Assembly: GCA_964451605.1 (NCBI GenBank)
Contig: CAYVJA010000088.1
Span: forward strand, 1 to 8,038
Direction of reading: 5' to 3'
DNA length: 8,038 nt
Source: JAQVSH01 sp964451605
GTDB lineage: Bacteria > Bacteroidota > Bacteroidia > Bacteroidales > UBA4181
A program made the translations under genes and the position numbers. The notes under the pieces were generated by a model. It searched no databases. It saw only the letters and a list, made by a program, of their open reading frames with translations, and was not told where the DNA came from. Below are positions 1 through 5,886 of this stretch, one piece after another (position 1 is the first letter of the stretch; each line of letters starts with the position of its first letter).

Positions 1-44
1 TGCTCTAGTGCTCTAATGCTCTAGTGCTCTAGTGCTCTAGTGCT
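1..44. repeat. 8-bp tandem repeat, unit TGCTCTAG
   Basis: Five head-to-tail copies of TGCTCTAG fill bases 1-40, followed by a partial TGCT at 41-44. The second copy (9-16) ends in A instead of G. The array begins at the first base of the window, so it probably continues to the left. Each perfect unit carries a CTAG tetranucleotide. The array lies 3' of the histidine kinase gene and contains no open reading frame. The nine-base word CTAATGCTC occurs both in the array (13-21) and across the kinase stop codon (61-69), so the gene end and the array may share an origin. I see no function in the array. Confidence 0.9.
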
Positions 45-53
45 GCGCTGCGC

Positions 54-67
54 GCATTAGCTAATGC
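54..67. repeat. 14-bp perfect palindrome over the kinase stop codon
   Basis: GCATTAG followed directly by CTAATGC forms a perfect 14-bp palindrome, with the stop codon of the minus-strand kinase gene at 61-63 inside it. There is no loop and no T-run after it on the minus strand, so it does not look like an intrinsic terminator. It could be a protein-binding site or simply a by-product of the adjoining CTAATGCT-rich repeat. Confidence 0.6.
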
Positions 68-2142
68 TCGTCGGCCAGGTACTTTTCTACTGTGGGCCGG
101 CAGTTTCGGATACGGGTCACTACCTGGCAAATCCGCCCTGCATCGGCATGGGCCACGGAGTCGCCCATTTGCTGCTCTATAAGAGTTAGGAAAGGTATCA
201 GGTCGGGCACACCATAGAGCGAAACGGACGATTTTAATGCGTGTGCCACATGCTTTACCTCTTCTGTGTCGCCACGGGAGAAGGCCGACTCCATCCGGTC
301 GGCATCGGAAAGTACCTGCGTGAGGGTCATCGACAATAACTCACTCTCGAAAATGCGGTTCCCGTCAGAAAGCTCATGGAGATAAGAGAGATCTATCTCC
401 GAAGAGGTCTCACAAACTGCAGATTTTGGAGCGGATTCCTCTTTCGGCTTATCCTGGGGTAACGGTTTCAGAAAGGCAGAGATTTTTCTCAGCAGATCCT
501 CCTGTTTAAAAGGCTTCGAAAGATACTCGTTCATGCCGGCCTTCAGGCAATTCTCTTTCTCATCCTCCATAGCATGCGCCGTGAGGGCAATAATCGGTGT
601 GGTAATGCCCATCTCTTTACGGAGTATCTCGGTGGCCTGATAACCATCCATGGTGGGCATCTGTATATCCATCAAAATCAAATCGAAGGGCTTGGAACCG
701 GCTAAAGCCACACCGGCCTCTCCGTTCCCGGCCACCTCTATTTCGAACCCAAACGAGGTAATCACCTTCTTCATCAAGAATTGGTTCAGATGATTATCAT
801 CAACCAAAAGAATCCGGACCTTTCCATAATCCGAAGCATCGATGGGCAAAATATCGGTGGCCTCTACTGTTTTCACCGTACAAGGTTTATAGGAAATAAC
901 AAACGAGAAATCGGAGCCTTTCCCTGCTTCGCTCGAAAATGCAATCTTACCTCCCTGCATCTCAATGAGGAGTTTCGAAATATCTGTTCCCAGGGCCGCT
1001 ACCCCCAAATGGCGGTACATTTCGGCCTGCCCGGGCGAAAGATGTTTGAACAAAACTTCGGCACGCTCCTGACCAATCGCCTTACTGGTATCCTTTACCG
1101 AAAAACCAAACGAGACCTTTTCATCGTCCGAAGCCACCAGATGTACCGAAAGGGTGACCCCACCGTAGAGCGTTGTTTTAATGGTGCTGCCCACGAGATT
1201 AATCAAAATCTGGCTCAGGCGGGTACTATCGCCCTTAACCGTATCGGGGATATTTTCATCCAGATGCCAGGAAAGCACCAGCCCTTTCGCTTCGGCCTTT
1301 TCTTTGAGGGTTGAGACCACTCCCTTCACCACATTCCCGATATTAAAGGGGATACTTTCTATTGAAAGCCCCTCGGTATGGAGGCGCGAGACATCGAGAA
1401 TATCGTTAATCACGCCCAACAGATCCTCTCCGGCCGAGCGAACCGAGGCCAGATACTCGCGCTGACTCTCATCGAGAGGAGTCTGACTGAGCACATCGGT
1501 AAACCCGATAATGGCATGCATAGGCGTACGAATATCGTGACTCATACTCGAAAAGTATTCACTTCCGGCCTTAATGGGATCGTTGGGTTTCACTACCGTT
1601 TTTTCGAGTCCGGCAGCATGATTGAGAGCTTCTGACTCGAACTCGCGACGACGTGCCTCCAAAAGGGAAACTACCTGAAGCGATAAAATTCGGAGAGCCT
1701 CCCTCTGCGAACGTTTAAGCATCTTGGGCTGAGCATCGGCAACAGCCAGTACCCCAACCCCTATCTTATGAGCCGATACCAACGGGTGCGCCACCAGAAA
1801 ATCGATGCTAAACTCCGGCGATTGTATAAAATCCTTGCCAAACGAAGCGTGTCCGCGAATGTCGCTACGCTCGAATAAGCCCTGACCCTTTATGGTCTGT
1901 CTGCAAATTTTCAATTCGTCGGCAAACCATTCGGCCCGCATCCCGTGACTCGACCGAACCCAGGTTCGGTTTGCATCGCAAAAGGCAATAAACGCCCATG
2001 GCACTTCACAAATAACAGAAGCCAGATGGGTAATGCAATTGAGCATATCATCCAACTCCTGCTCAAAAACGCCCAACTCGCGGATTTCATCGGTAAGAAT
2101 CTCTGAACCAACAGTATTAGAGGTGCTGTTTTTTTTCTGCAT
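61..2142 (-). CDS. Cytosolic hybrid histidine kinase (GAF-HisKA-HATPase-REC-HPt) with degenerate ATP-binding site
   Basis: A 693-aa multidomain phosphorelay protein with no signal peptide or membrane segment. The order is: a GAF-like sensor (about residues 25-165); a HisKA dimerisation domain with H-box SHDIRTPM (His202); a HATPase_c-like domain (about 300-418); a receiver with acidic pair Asp448-Asp449, phospho-acceptor Asp492 in LMDIQMP, Thr521 and Lys543; and a C-terminal HPt domain with His634 in AHALKSS. The ATP site is abnormal: the N-box reads NLVGSTIKTT (second Asn replaced by Ser319), G1 reads DTSKAI instead of DTGIGI, and G2 reads GVAALG instead of GTGLGL. ATP-dependent autophosphorylation is therefore doubtful (inference). 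There is no DNA-binding output domain and no response regulator nearby, so the partner lies elsewhere. The start is the ATG at 2140-2142; a longer in-frame GTG form would begin inside the tRNA terminator. The domain calls are firm; the signal sensed is unknown. Confidence 0.88.
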   Translation of the reverse strand: MQKKNSTSNTVGSEILTDEIRELGVFEQELDDMLNCITHLASVICEVPWAFIAFCDANRTWVRSSHGMRAEWFADELKICRQTIKGQGLFERSDIRGHASFGKDFIQSPEFSIDFLVAHPLVSAHKIGVGVLAVADAQPKMLKRSQREALRILSLQVVSLLEARRREFESEALNHAAGLEKTVVKPNDPIKAGSEYFSSMSHDIRTPMHAIIGFTDVLSQTPLDESQREYLASVRSAGEDLLGVINDILDVSRLHTEGLSIESIPFNIGNVVKGVVSTLKEKAEAKGLVLSWHLDENIPDTVKGDSTRLSQILINLVGSTIKTTLYGGVTLSVHLVASDDEKVSFGFSVKDTSKAIGQERAEVLFKHLSPGQAEMYRHLGVAALGTDISKLLIEMQGGKIAFSSEAGKGSDFSFVISYKPCTVKTVEATDILPIDASDYGKVRILLVDDNHLNQFLMKKVITSFGFEIEVAGNGEAGVALAGSKPFDLILMDIQMPTMDGYQATEILRKEMGITTPIIALTAHAMEDEKENCLKAGMNEYLSKPFKQEDLLRKISAFLKPLPQDKPKEESAPKSAVCETSSEIDLSYLHELSDGNRIFESELLSMTLTQVLSDADRMESAFSRGDTEEVKHVAHALKSSVSLYGVPDLIPFLTLIEQQMGDSVAHADAGRICQVVTRIRNCRPTVEKYLADEH

Positions 2143-2169
2143 ATCCAATAGGCCTACGGTTATATTTTT

Positions 2170-2177
2170 CAAAGTTA
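2170..2177 (-). promoter_or_regulatory. Putative -7 box for the hybrid kinase gene
   Basis: Read on the minus strand this is TAACTTTG, an exact match to the Bacteroidota -7 consensus TAnnTTTG. It lies 27 bp before the chosen ATG (2142), giving a leader of roughly 20 nt. No good TTTG -33 box is seen at the expected 19-21 bp upstream, where the sequence is only T-rich. It is placed after the tRNA terminator, as expected for an independent promoter. Confidence 0.5.
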
Positions 2178-2210
2178 TGAAATTGCACGAAAAAAATAGG
2201 AAGGAATAGG

Positions 2211-2253
2211 AAAAAAACGAAGGGGTATCCCGTTTGTATCGGAACACCCCTTC
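2211..2253 (-). terminator. Strong intrinsic terminator of tRNA-Ser
   Basis: On the minus strand a 14-bp stem (arms 2253-2240 and 2232-2219, two G-T wobbles) closes a 7-nt loop ATACAAA. It is followed after one G by seven T (2217-2211). It begins 10 nt after the tRNA 3' end. This structure shows that the stretch is the end of the tRNA transcript. It argues against the upstream GTG (2245-2247) being the start of the kinase gene. Confidence 0.9.
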
Positions 2254-2263
2254 AGACAGGTTG

Positions 2264-2350
2264 CGGTGAGGGGGGGATTCGAACCCCCGGTACCGTTACC
2301 AGTACGACAGTTTAGCAAACTGTTGGTTTCAGCCACTCACCCACCTCACC
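2264..2350 (-). tRNA. tRNA-Ser (anticodon GCU)
   Basis: An 87-nt class II tRNA. The acceptor arms GGTGAGG (2350-2344) and CCTCACC (2271-2265) pair perfectly, and G73 (2264) is the usual serine discriminator. The anticodon stem ACAGT/ACTGT holds the loop TTGCTAA, with the anticodon GCU at 2316-2314, reading AGC/AGU codons. A long variable arm (a 6-bp stem with loop GTAA) and a T-arm with TTCGAAT are clear. CCA is not encoded (CAA follows), so it must be added enzymatically. Position 36 is U, so the neighbouring MiaA (which needs A36-A37-A38) should not modify it; t6A37 would be expected for an ANN-reading tRNA. It has its own promoter and terminator and is therefore a single-gene transcription unit. 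Confidence 0.96.
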
Positions 2351-2364
2351 GGGGATAAGCGGTG

Positions 2365-2395
2365 CAAAAATACAAAAAGGGTTGGGACCACCAAA
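2365..2395 (-). promoter_or_regulatory. Bacteroidota-type promoter of tRNA-Ser
   Basis: On the minus strand a -33 box TTTG (2395-2392) is separated by exactly 19 bp from a -7 box TATTTTTG (2372-2365), which matches TAnnTTTG. This is the best promoter in the window. Transcription should begin a few bases after the -7 box, leaving a short leader of about 10 nt before the mature tRNA 5' end at 2350. The -33 box lies 10 bp after the miaA stop codon. Confidence 0.8.
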
Positions 2396-2404
2396 TATTT
2401 AGGG

Positions 2405-3370
2405 TCATTTTGCGTTCGAACCACCCATAGATGAGCCCTGCAATAAACAGAAGATTCTATCTACCTGCTCATCAATCGATATTGCAGAATCAATCCAATG
2501 GATCGTTTGCCCTTGCCGCTCCATACGTCGGAACCAGGTCATCTGCCGTTTGGCAAACTGACAGATTGCGATGGTAAGCTGCGCCTTCATGGTATCAAAG
2601 CTATCATGTCCGGTAAGATAACGGGTCACAAACTTATATTCCAGTCCGTAATACTCAAGTCCTTCGGCCGGAATCCCGCGGTGCAGAAGTGCCTCCACCT
2701 CCTCAATCAAACCCGCCTTCAATCTTTCGTCGAGTCGTCGGGCAATCCGTTCCCGGCGGATTTCACGGTCTGGCAGCAGACCAGTCACCAGAGGGGTAAG
2801 TTTTGGGTAGTCGTCAGGCTCGAAAGGATGGGCATCGGCATACAATGCTATTTCAATTGCCCGGATGGTTCGTTTCCGCGTTTCCGAATCGGTACGGTTA
2901 TGCAACGGACGCAATCCTGCAAGACGTGCGGTGAGCTCCTTCTGCGACAACTGCTCCAGTTCGCCGCGCAAAACCGGATCCGGAGGCACCGAGGTTAGGC
3001 GATAGCCTTGCAAAACCGCCTCCAGATAGAGACCCGACCCACCACACAGCAGGGGGAAAACGCCCCTTTCGGAGATATCTTGAAATACTCGCAGAAAATC
3101 ACGTTGATATTCAAACAGATTGTAATGGTATCCGGCCTCGGCGATATCTATCAGGTGACAAGGCACCTGCTTCCCGTCGACCCAATAGTCGGAATAGTCC
3201 TTTCCGGTTCCAATATCCATGCCCCGGTACACTTGCCGCGAATCGGCACTAATAATCTCACCTCCCGACAGGGAAGCCACCCGGGCGGCCAGTCGGGTCT
3301 TGCCCGAAGCGGTGGGGCCTAAGACCACCAACAGGTTATAATTACCAAAAAAACAATCCTTTCCGGTCAT
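2405..3370 (-). CDS. miaA: tRNA dimethylallyltransferase MiaA
   Basis: A 321-aa cytosolic enzyme that transfers a dimethylallyl group to N6 of A37 in tRNAs reading UNN codons, the first step to ms2i6A. The visible motifs are: P-loop GPTASGKT (18-25); SADSRQVYRGMDIGTGK (41-57) with the conserved Asp43; CGGSGLYLEAV (109-119); NRTDSETRKRTIRAIEI (158-174); and FAKRQMTWFR (272-281). The length is normal for the family. The ATG at 3368-3370 puts the P-loop about 18 residues in, as usual. A 25-codon extension to an ATG at 3443-3445 is poor in family features and would span the divergent promoter region. One oddity: where most MiaA proteins read roughly (A/S)IGYKE, this one reads GLEYYGLEYK (237-246). 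That resembles a second MiaA type I recall from Bacteroidota that carry two copies (from memory, not checked). Confidence 0.95.
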   Translation of the reverse strand: MTGKDCFFGNYNLLVVLGPTASGKTRLAARVASLSGGEIISADSRQVYRGMDIGTGKDYSDYWVDGKQVPCHLIDIAEAGYHYNLFEYQRDFLRVFQDISERGVFPLLCGGSGLYLEAVLQGYRLTSVPPDPVLRGELEQLSQKELTARLAGLRPLHNRTDSETRKRTIRAIEIALYADAHPFEPDDYPKLTPLVTGLLPDREIRRERIARRLDERLKAGLIEEVEALLHRGIPAEGLEYYGLEYKFVTRYLTGHDSFDTMKAQLTIAICQFAKRQMTWFRRMERQGQTIHWIDSAISIDEQVDRIFCLLQGSSMGGSNAK

Positions 3371-3375
3371 GGCGG

Positions 3376-3383
3376 CAAAAATA
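3376..3383 (-). promoter_or_regulatory. Putative -7 box for miaA
   Basis: Read on the minus strand this is TATTTTTG, matching TAnnTTTG, and it is identical to the tRNA -7 box. Only 5 bp separate it from the miaA ATG (3370), so use of this box would give a leaderless or nearly leaderless mRNA. No clear TTTG lies 19-21 bp upstream. It could instead be only the mirror copy of the opposite promoter. Confidence 0.4.
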
Positions 3384-3417
3384 ACGCATTTGTTGTCCAA
3401 TACATTAGAAAGAACCT

Positions 3418-3425
3418 TATTTTTG
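3418..3425 (+). promoter_or_regulatory. Putative -7 box for the Yip1-like gene and smpB
   Basis: TATTTTTG matches TAnnTTTG and lies 18 bp before the ATG at 3444. A TTG at 3393-3395 stands 22 bp upstream, slightly longer than the usual 19-21 bp, so the -33 box is only tentative. It probably serves the Yip1-like gene and the closely spaced smpB. Confidence 0.5.
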
Positions 3426-3443
3426 CCGAACCAAATTTGAGCC

Positions 3444-4013
3444 ATGAAAAATCTTCGCCCTGTTTTTGAGCGTTCTCGCCAACTGTTAGCCCAACCCGCA
3501 CCTGCCTGGGAGGCAATCGGTAAGGAGCATCTCTCGCCTAAGGCTCTCTTTCACGCTTTTCTTAAGCCTTACCTGATTCTGATGGCTCTGGCTACGGCCA
3601 TTGGATGCTATCTCTTTACTTCCCGGTTTGTCTTCTCGCCTCTTTACATGGTGGGCCAGATGGTGGCAGTGGTACTGGTGCAGGGGGGAGGTCTGCTGGT
3701 AACCGCCTGGATACTCAAAGAGGCATTATCTAACTACCGTCTGCCCAAAGATTTTGAAGGCGTCTTTACCCTTCTTTGCTACGCGTTGGTTCCCCTGTTT
3801 ATTGTCACCGTAGTATCGGCCATGTTCCCTGTCTTTATGCTGATAAAAGTATTCGGTTTCTATTCGGTCTGGCTGTTCTACACCGGGCTTACCCCACTAC
3901 TAAGAATGCAGGAGGTGAGCCGCGTGGAATTCACCGCCGTATCTACAATCATCTACCTGGTAATCTGCGCATTTATCTATACCCTAACCCACGCTGTTGT
4001 GGGCCAATTGTAA
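3444..4013 (+). CDS. Yip1-like five-TM inner-membrane protein
   Basis: A 189-aa integral membrane protein. A hydrophilic N-terminus (1-39, with PAPAWEAIGKE) precedes five hydrophobic segments at about 40-59, 67-92, 106-125, 127-149 and 164-187. This layout, with a proline- and glycine-containing core (YALVPLF, then FGFYSVWLFYTGL), is typical of bacterial Yip1-domain proteins. Their biochemical role is unknown. There is no signal peptide apart from the first TM segment. The start ATG overlaps a CATG on the opposite strand, and the gene diverges from miaA. The stop is 8 bp before smpB, so the two are probably co-transcribed. The membrane topology is certain in outline; the Yip1 family call rests on the pattern of segments and could be wrong. 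Confidence 0.8.
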   Translation: MKNLRPVFERSRQLLAQPAPAWEAIGKEHLSPKALFHAFLKPYLILMALATAIGCYLFTSRFVFSPLYMVGQMVAVVLVQGGGLLVTAWILKEALSNYRLPKDFEGVFTLLCYALVPLFIVTVVSAMFPVFMLIKVFGFYSVWLFYTGLTPLLRMQEVSRVEFTAVSTIIYLVICAFIYTLTHAVVGQL

Positions 4014-4021
4014 CCATCCCG

Positions 4022-4474
4022 ATGGAGGCAGCGCAAGTACATATACGGAATAAAAAGGCCGGATTTGAGTACGAACTGCTCGAAAAATTTGTGGCCGGCA
4101 TTCAGTTGTTTGGCACCGAAATCAAATCGATCCGGATGGGAAAAGCCTCCATCAATGAGGCCTACTGTGCCTTTCACGGCAACGAACTCTATGTGCAGGG
4201 GATGCACATCGCCGAATATTGGTGGGGTACCGTAAATAATCACGACCCTAAACGCGAACGCAAGCTGCTTCTCAGCAGAAAAGAGCTTAACAGACTCTTG
4301 AAAAAAAGCCAGGAGAAGGGACTCACGCTGGTTGCAACCCACCTTTTTATCAATGAACGGGGTTTGGCCAAACTGGAAATTGCCCTTGCCCGGGGGAAAA
4401 AGCTCTACGACAAACGGGAAGACATCAAATCGCGCGACTCTCAAAGAGAGCTCGACAGATTACACAAACGGTAA
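4022..4474 (+). CDS. smpB: SsrA-binding protein SmpB
   Basis: A 150-aa RNA-binding protein that carries tmRNA into stalled ribosomes for trans-translation. The family signatures are in order: N-terminal RNKKAGFEYELLEKFVAG; GTEIKSIRMGKASINEAY (31-48); NHDP followed by RERKLLL (73-84); and the ARGKKLYDKREDIKSRD block (123-139), whose basic tail enters the decoding centre. Length and spacing are normal. The ATG at 4022 lies 8 bp after the Yip1-like stop. The reading frame is open further upstream inside that gene, but those residues do not resemble SmpB. No separate promoter is seen, so it most likely shares the upstream transcript. I do not see tmRNA (ssrA) in this window. Confidence 0.97.
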   Translation: MEAAQVHIRNKKAGFEYELLEKFVAGIQLFGTEIKSIRMGKASINEAYCAFHGNELYVQGMHIAEYWWGTVNNHDPKRERKLLLSRKELNRLLKKSQEKGLTLVATHLFINERGLAKLEIALARGKKLYDKREDIKSRDSQRELDRLHKR

Positions 4475-4530
4475 CTCTCTGCTGATGGCCTGATTGGCCG
4501 AATCGGGAAGAAATTTCCGTGCCAGACTGC

Positions 4531-4560
4531 AAAAGGAAATTGCCTTCAATCCCTTTTTTT
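4531..4560 (+). terminator. Possible weak intrinsic terminator after smpB
   Basis: AAAAGG (4531-4536) can pair with CCTTTT (4552-4557) and ATTG (4539-4542) with CAAT (4547-4550), around a CCTT loop. An AA/C internal loop separates the two stems. The seven T at 4554-4560 complete an A-tract/T-tract terminator shape. The stem is short and imperfect. If real, it would separate smpB from dprA. The rest of the 168-bp gap (4475-4642) contains no convincing gene. Confidence 0.35.
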
Positions 4561-4642
4561 GTGCTCTCCCGCCCGAACATGCCACCCGGACTCCCCGGAC
4601 AAAACGCTCTTCGTGGACTATTTCTGAACGGAGATATCCTGT

Positions 4643-5773
4643 ATGGAAAATTCCGATCTCTTTTATAAAGTTCTCTTTTGTATGTTGCCCGGCTGTGGGC
4701 CGAAAACCGGGCAACTACTCCTCGAGACATTCGGCCGGCCTAAAGATATACTCGCCAATAACGGAGCGTTGCTGGCAGGCCGCCCGGAGCTTCCACCCCA
4801 ATTGGCAGAGGGAGCCCGCAGCAGCCAACTCAGGAAACGTGCCCGGTGCGAAGTGGATTTTATCCTCAGAAAAGGGATTTGTCCCATCTGGATTACCGAC
4901 AAAGCCTACCCCTACCGGCTGAAAGAGTGCAATGATGCCCCCCTGTTGCTTTACCAATGGGGAACCACTCTCCCTGACCAGGAAAAGGTCATTGCAGTTG
5001 TGGGAACCCGAAGGGCAAGCAGACAGGGCCTGGAGAACTGCCATAACCTCATTACCGGACTGGCAGCCCTGGGATTCCGCTTTAGCGTGGTAAGCGGCCT
5101 TGCTTCCGGGATAGACACCGCGGCCCATGCAGCGGCTCTCTCATGCGGCATGCCCACCTACGCCATCCTCGGGACGGGACTCCACACCATCTACCCCTCA
5201 GGTAACCGATTGCTGGCCCGAAAACTAACCGAAAAGGGGGCTCTTCTCACCGAATTTTCCACGTCCGATCCTTTTTCCAAGGCCAATTTTGTGCGTCGGA
5301 ACCGCATCATTGCAGGCCTGGCAGATGCCGTTATTGTGGTGGAATCGGGTATAAAAGGGGGTGCCATGCGAACAGCCGCCATGGCCCACTCCTACAACCG
5401 CGAACTATTTGCCGTTCCCGGACGGCTGGCCGACTACTATTCTAGAGGATGCAATCTCTTAATCAAAACCGAGATGGCGCGGCTGGTTGAGAGTGCCGAA
5501 GATCTGGCCGTTGCGCTTAACTGGGATCTCAACGCATCGAAGGCCTGCGCAACAGAACAGACACTTCCCTTTGCCCCAACCACCCCGGTTCCGGAAGCAC
5601 TCTCTCCCGACGAACGGGCAATATGTATGCTTTTCGAAACAAAGCGGACACTGCACATAGATCAAATCAATGAATTGCTGGGGTTTTCCATGCAAAAAAC
5701 CGCCGCGCTCCTGATGCAACTGGTTATCAAAGGATGGCTGAAAAGTATGCCGGGACAATCCTATCAACTGTAA
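4643..5773 (+). CDS. dprA: DNA-processing protein DprA (Smf)
   Basis: A 376-aa cytosolic protein that binds incoming single-stranded DNA and loads RecA during transformation; it is also found in bacteria not known to be competent. An N-terminal helix-hairpin-helix/SAM-like part (about 8-30) precedes the Rossmann-like DprA fold: VGTRRAS (120-126), SGLASGIDTAAH (151-162), GTGLHTIYP (177-185), EFSTSDP (204-210), RRNRIIAGL (218-226) and ELFAVPG (254-260). A C-terminal winged-helix-like domain follows a linker (about 318-376). The segment usually GSLITA or GALITA reads GAMRTA (240-245), a mild deviation. The ATG at 4643 is the first after an in-frame TGA. It stands 168 bp after smpB with no recognised promoter, so it is either distal in that transcript or uses an unrecognised start. 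Confidence 0.95.
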   Translation: MENSDLFYKVLFCMLPGCGPKTGQLLLETFGRPKDILANNGALLAGRPELPPQLAEGARSSQLRKRARCEVDFILRKGICPIWITDKAYPYRLKECNDAPLLLYQWGTTLPDQEKVIAVVGTRRASRQGLENCHNLITGLAALGFRFSVVSGLASGIDTAAHAAALSCGMPTYAILGTGLHTIYPSGNRLLARKLTEKGALLTEFSTSDPFSKANFVRRNRIIAGLADAVIVVESGIKGGAMRTAAMAHSYNRELFAVPGRLADYYSRGCNLLIKTEMARLVESAEDLAVALNWDLNASKACATEQTLPFAPTTPVPEALSPDERAICMLFETKRTLHIDQINELLGFSMQKTAALLMQLVIKGWLKSMPGQSYQL

Positions 5774-5787
5774 GAATGACGAACAAA

Positions 5788-5810
5788 TGCATTTTTTGTA
5801 GCAAAATGCA
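5788..5810. promoter_or_regulatory. 8-bp inverted repeat upstream of gdhA
   Basis: TGCATTTT (5788-5795) and AAAATGCA (5803-5810) are perfect inverted arms around the 7-nt TTGTAGC. It is not followed by a T-run on the plus strand, so it is a poor terminator for dprA. Its position, 40 bp before the gdhA -7 box, suits an activator or repressor operator. Nothing identifies the protein. Confidence 0.45.
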
Positions 5811-5850
5811 AAAAATTCCGCTTAAAAAACAAATAATTGTTGATTATTGT

Positions 5851-5858
5851 TACTTTTG
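5851..5858 (+). promoter_or_regulatory. Putative -7 box for gdhA
   Basis: TACTTTTG matches TAnnTTTG and is followed by CA, as in many Bacteroidota promoters. It lies 28 bp before the gdhA ATG, giving a leader of roughly 20-25 nt. A TTTG -33 box is missing at the usual distance, so the promoter may need an activator. The inverted repeat at 5788-5810 is a candidate site. Confidence 0.6.
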
Positions 5859-5886
5859 CAGCACTTAATCTATCAAATTATCAGTT

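Larger units (their letters stand above)
3373..3428. repeat. Perfect 12-bp inverted repeat in the miaA / Yip1-like divergent region
   Basis: CGGCAAAAATAA (3373-3384) and TTATTTTTGCCG (3417-3428) are exact reverse complements separated by 32 bp. Each arm contains a TATTTTTG -7 box pointing outward toward its own gene. The pair therefore gives two near-identical divergent promoters, or two operator half-sites overlapping them. The 32-bp spacer makes a stable RNA hairpin less likely than a DNA-level role. Confidence 0.75.

Noticed and set aside
1..44. CRISPR array
   Set aside because: The unit is 8 bp with no spacers between copies, so it is a simple tandem repeat.
781..1635. Several plus-strand ORFs of 85-177 aa inside the kinase gene
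   Set aside because: They are antisense shadows of a continuous, domain-rich kinase frame and have no promoters or motifs of their own.
2143..2247. 35-residue N-terminal extension of the hybrid kinase from a GTG
   Set aside because: It begins within the tRNA-Ser terminator hairpin and runs through the T-run and the TAACTTTG promoter. The residues are low-complexity and unlike a GAF protein start.
3371..3445. 25-codon N-terminal extension of MiaA, with its ATG overlapping the opposite ATG
   Set aside because: It spans the inverted repeat and both promoter boxes. MiaA proteins normally start shortly before the P-loop, which the ATG at 3370 provides.
3776..4021. Upstream extension of the smpB frame
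   Set aside because: It is wholly inside the Yip1-like gene in another frame and has no SmpB similarity. The ATG at 4022 gives a normal 150-aa protein.
4504..4519. 6-bp hairpin with a GAAA loop (CGGGAA/TTTCCG) after smpB
   Set aside because: It includes a G-T pair and no T-run follows, so it is too weak to call a terminator. The T-rich structure at 4531-4560 is the better candidate.
4579..4668. 29-codon ORF overlapping the dprA start (MPPGLPGQNALRGLFL...)
   Set aside because: It is short, has no promoter or recognisable motif, and is explained by chance. It could only be kept as a regulatory upstream ORF with ribosome profiling support.
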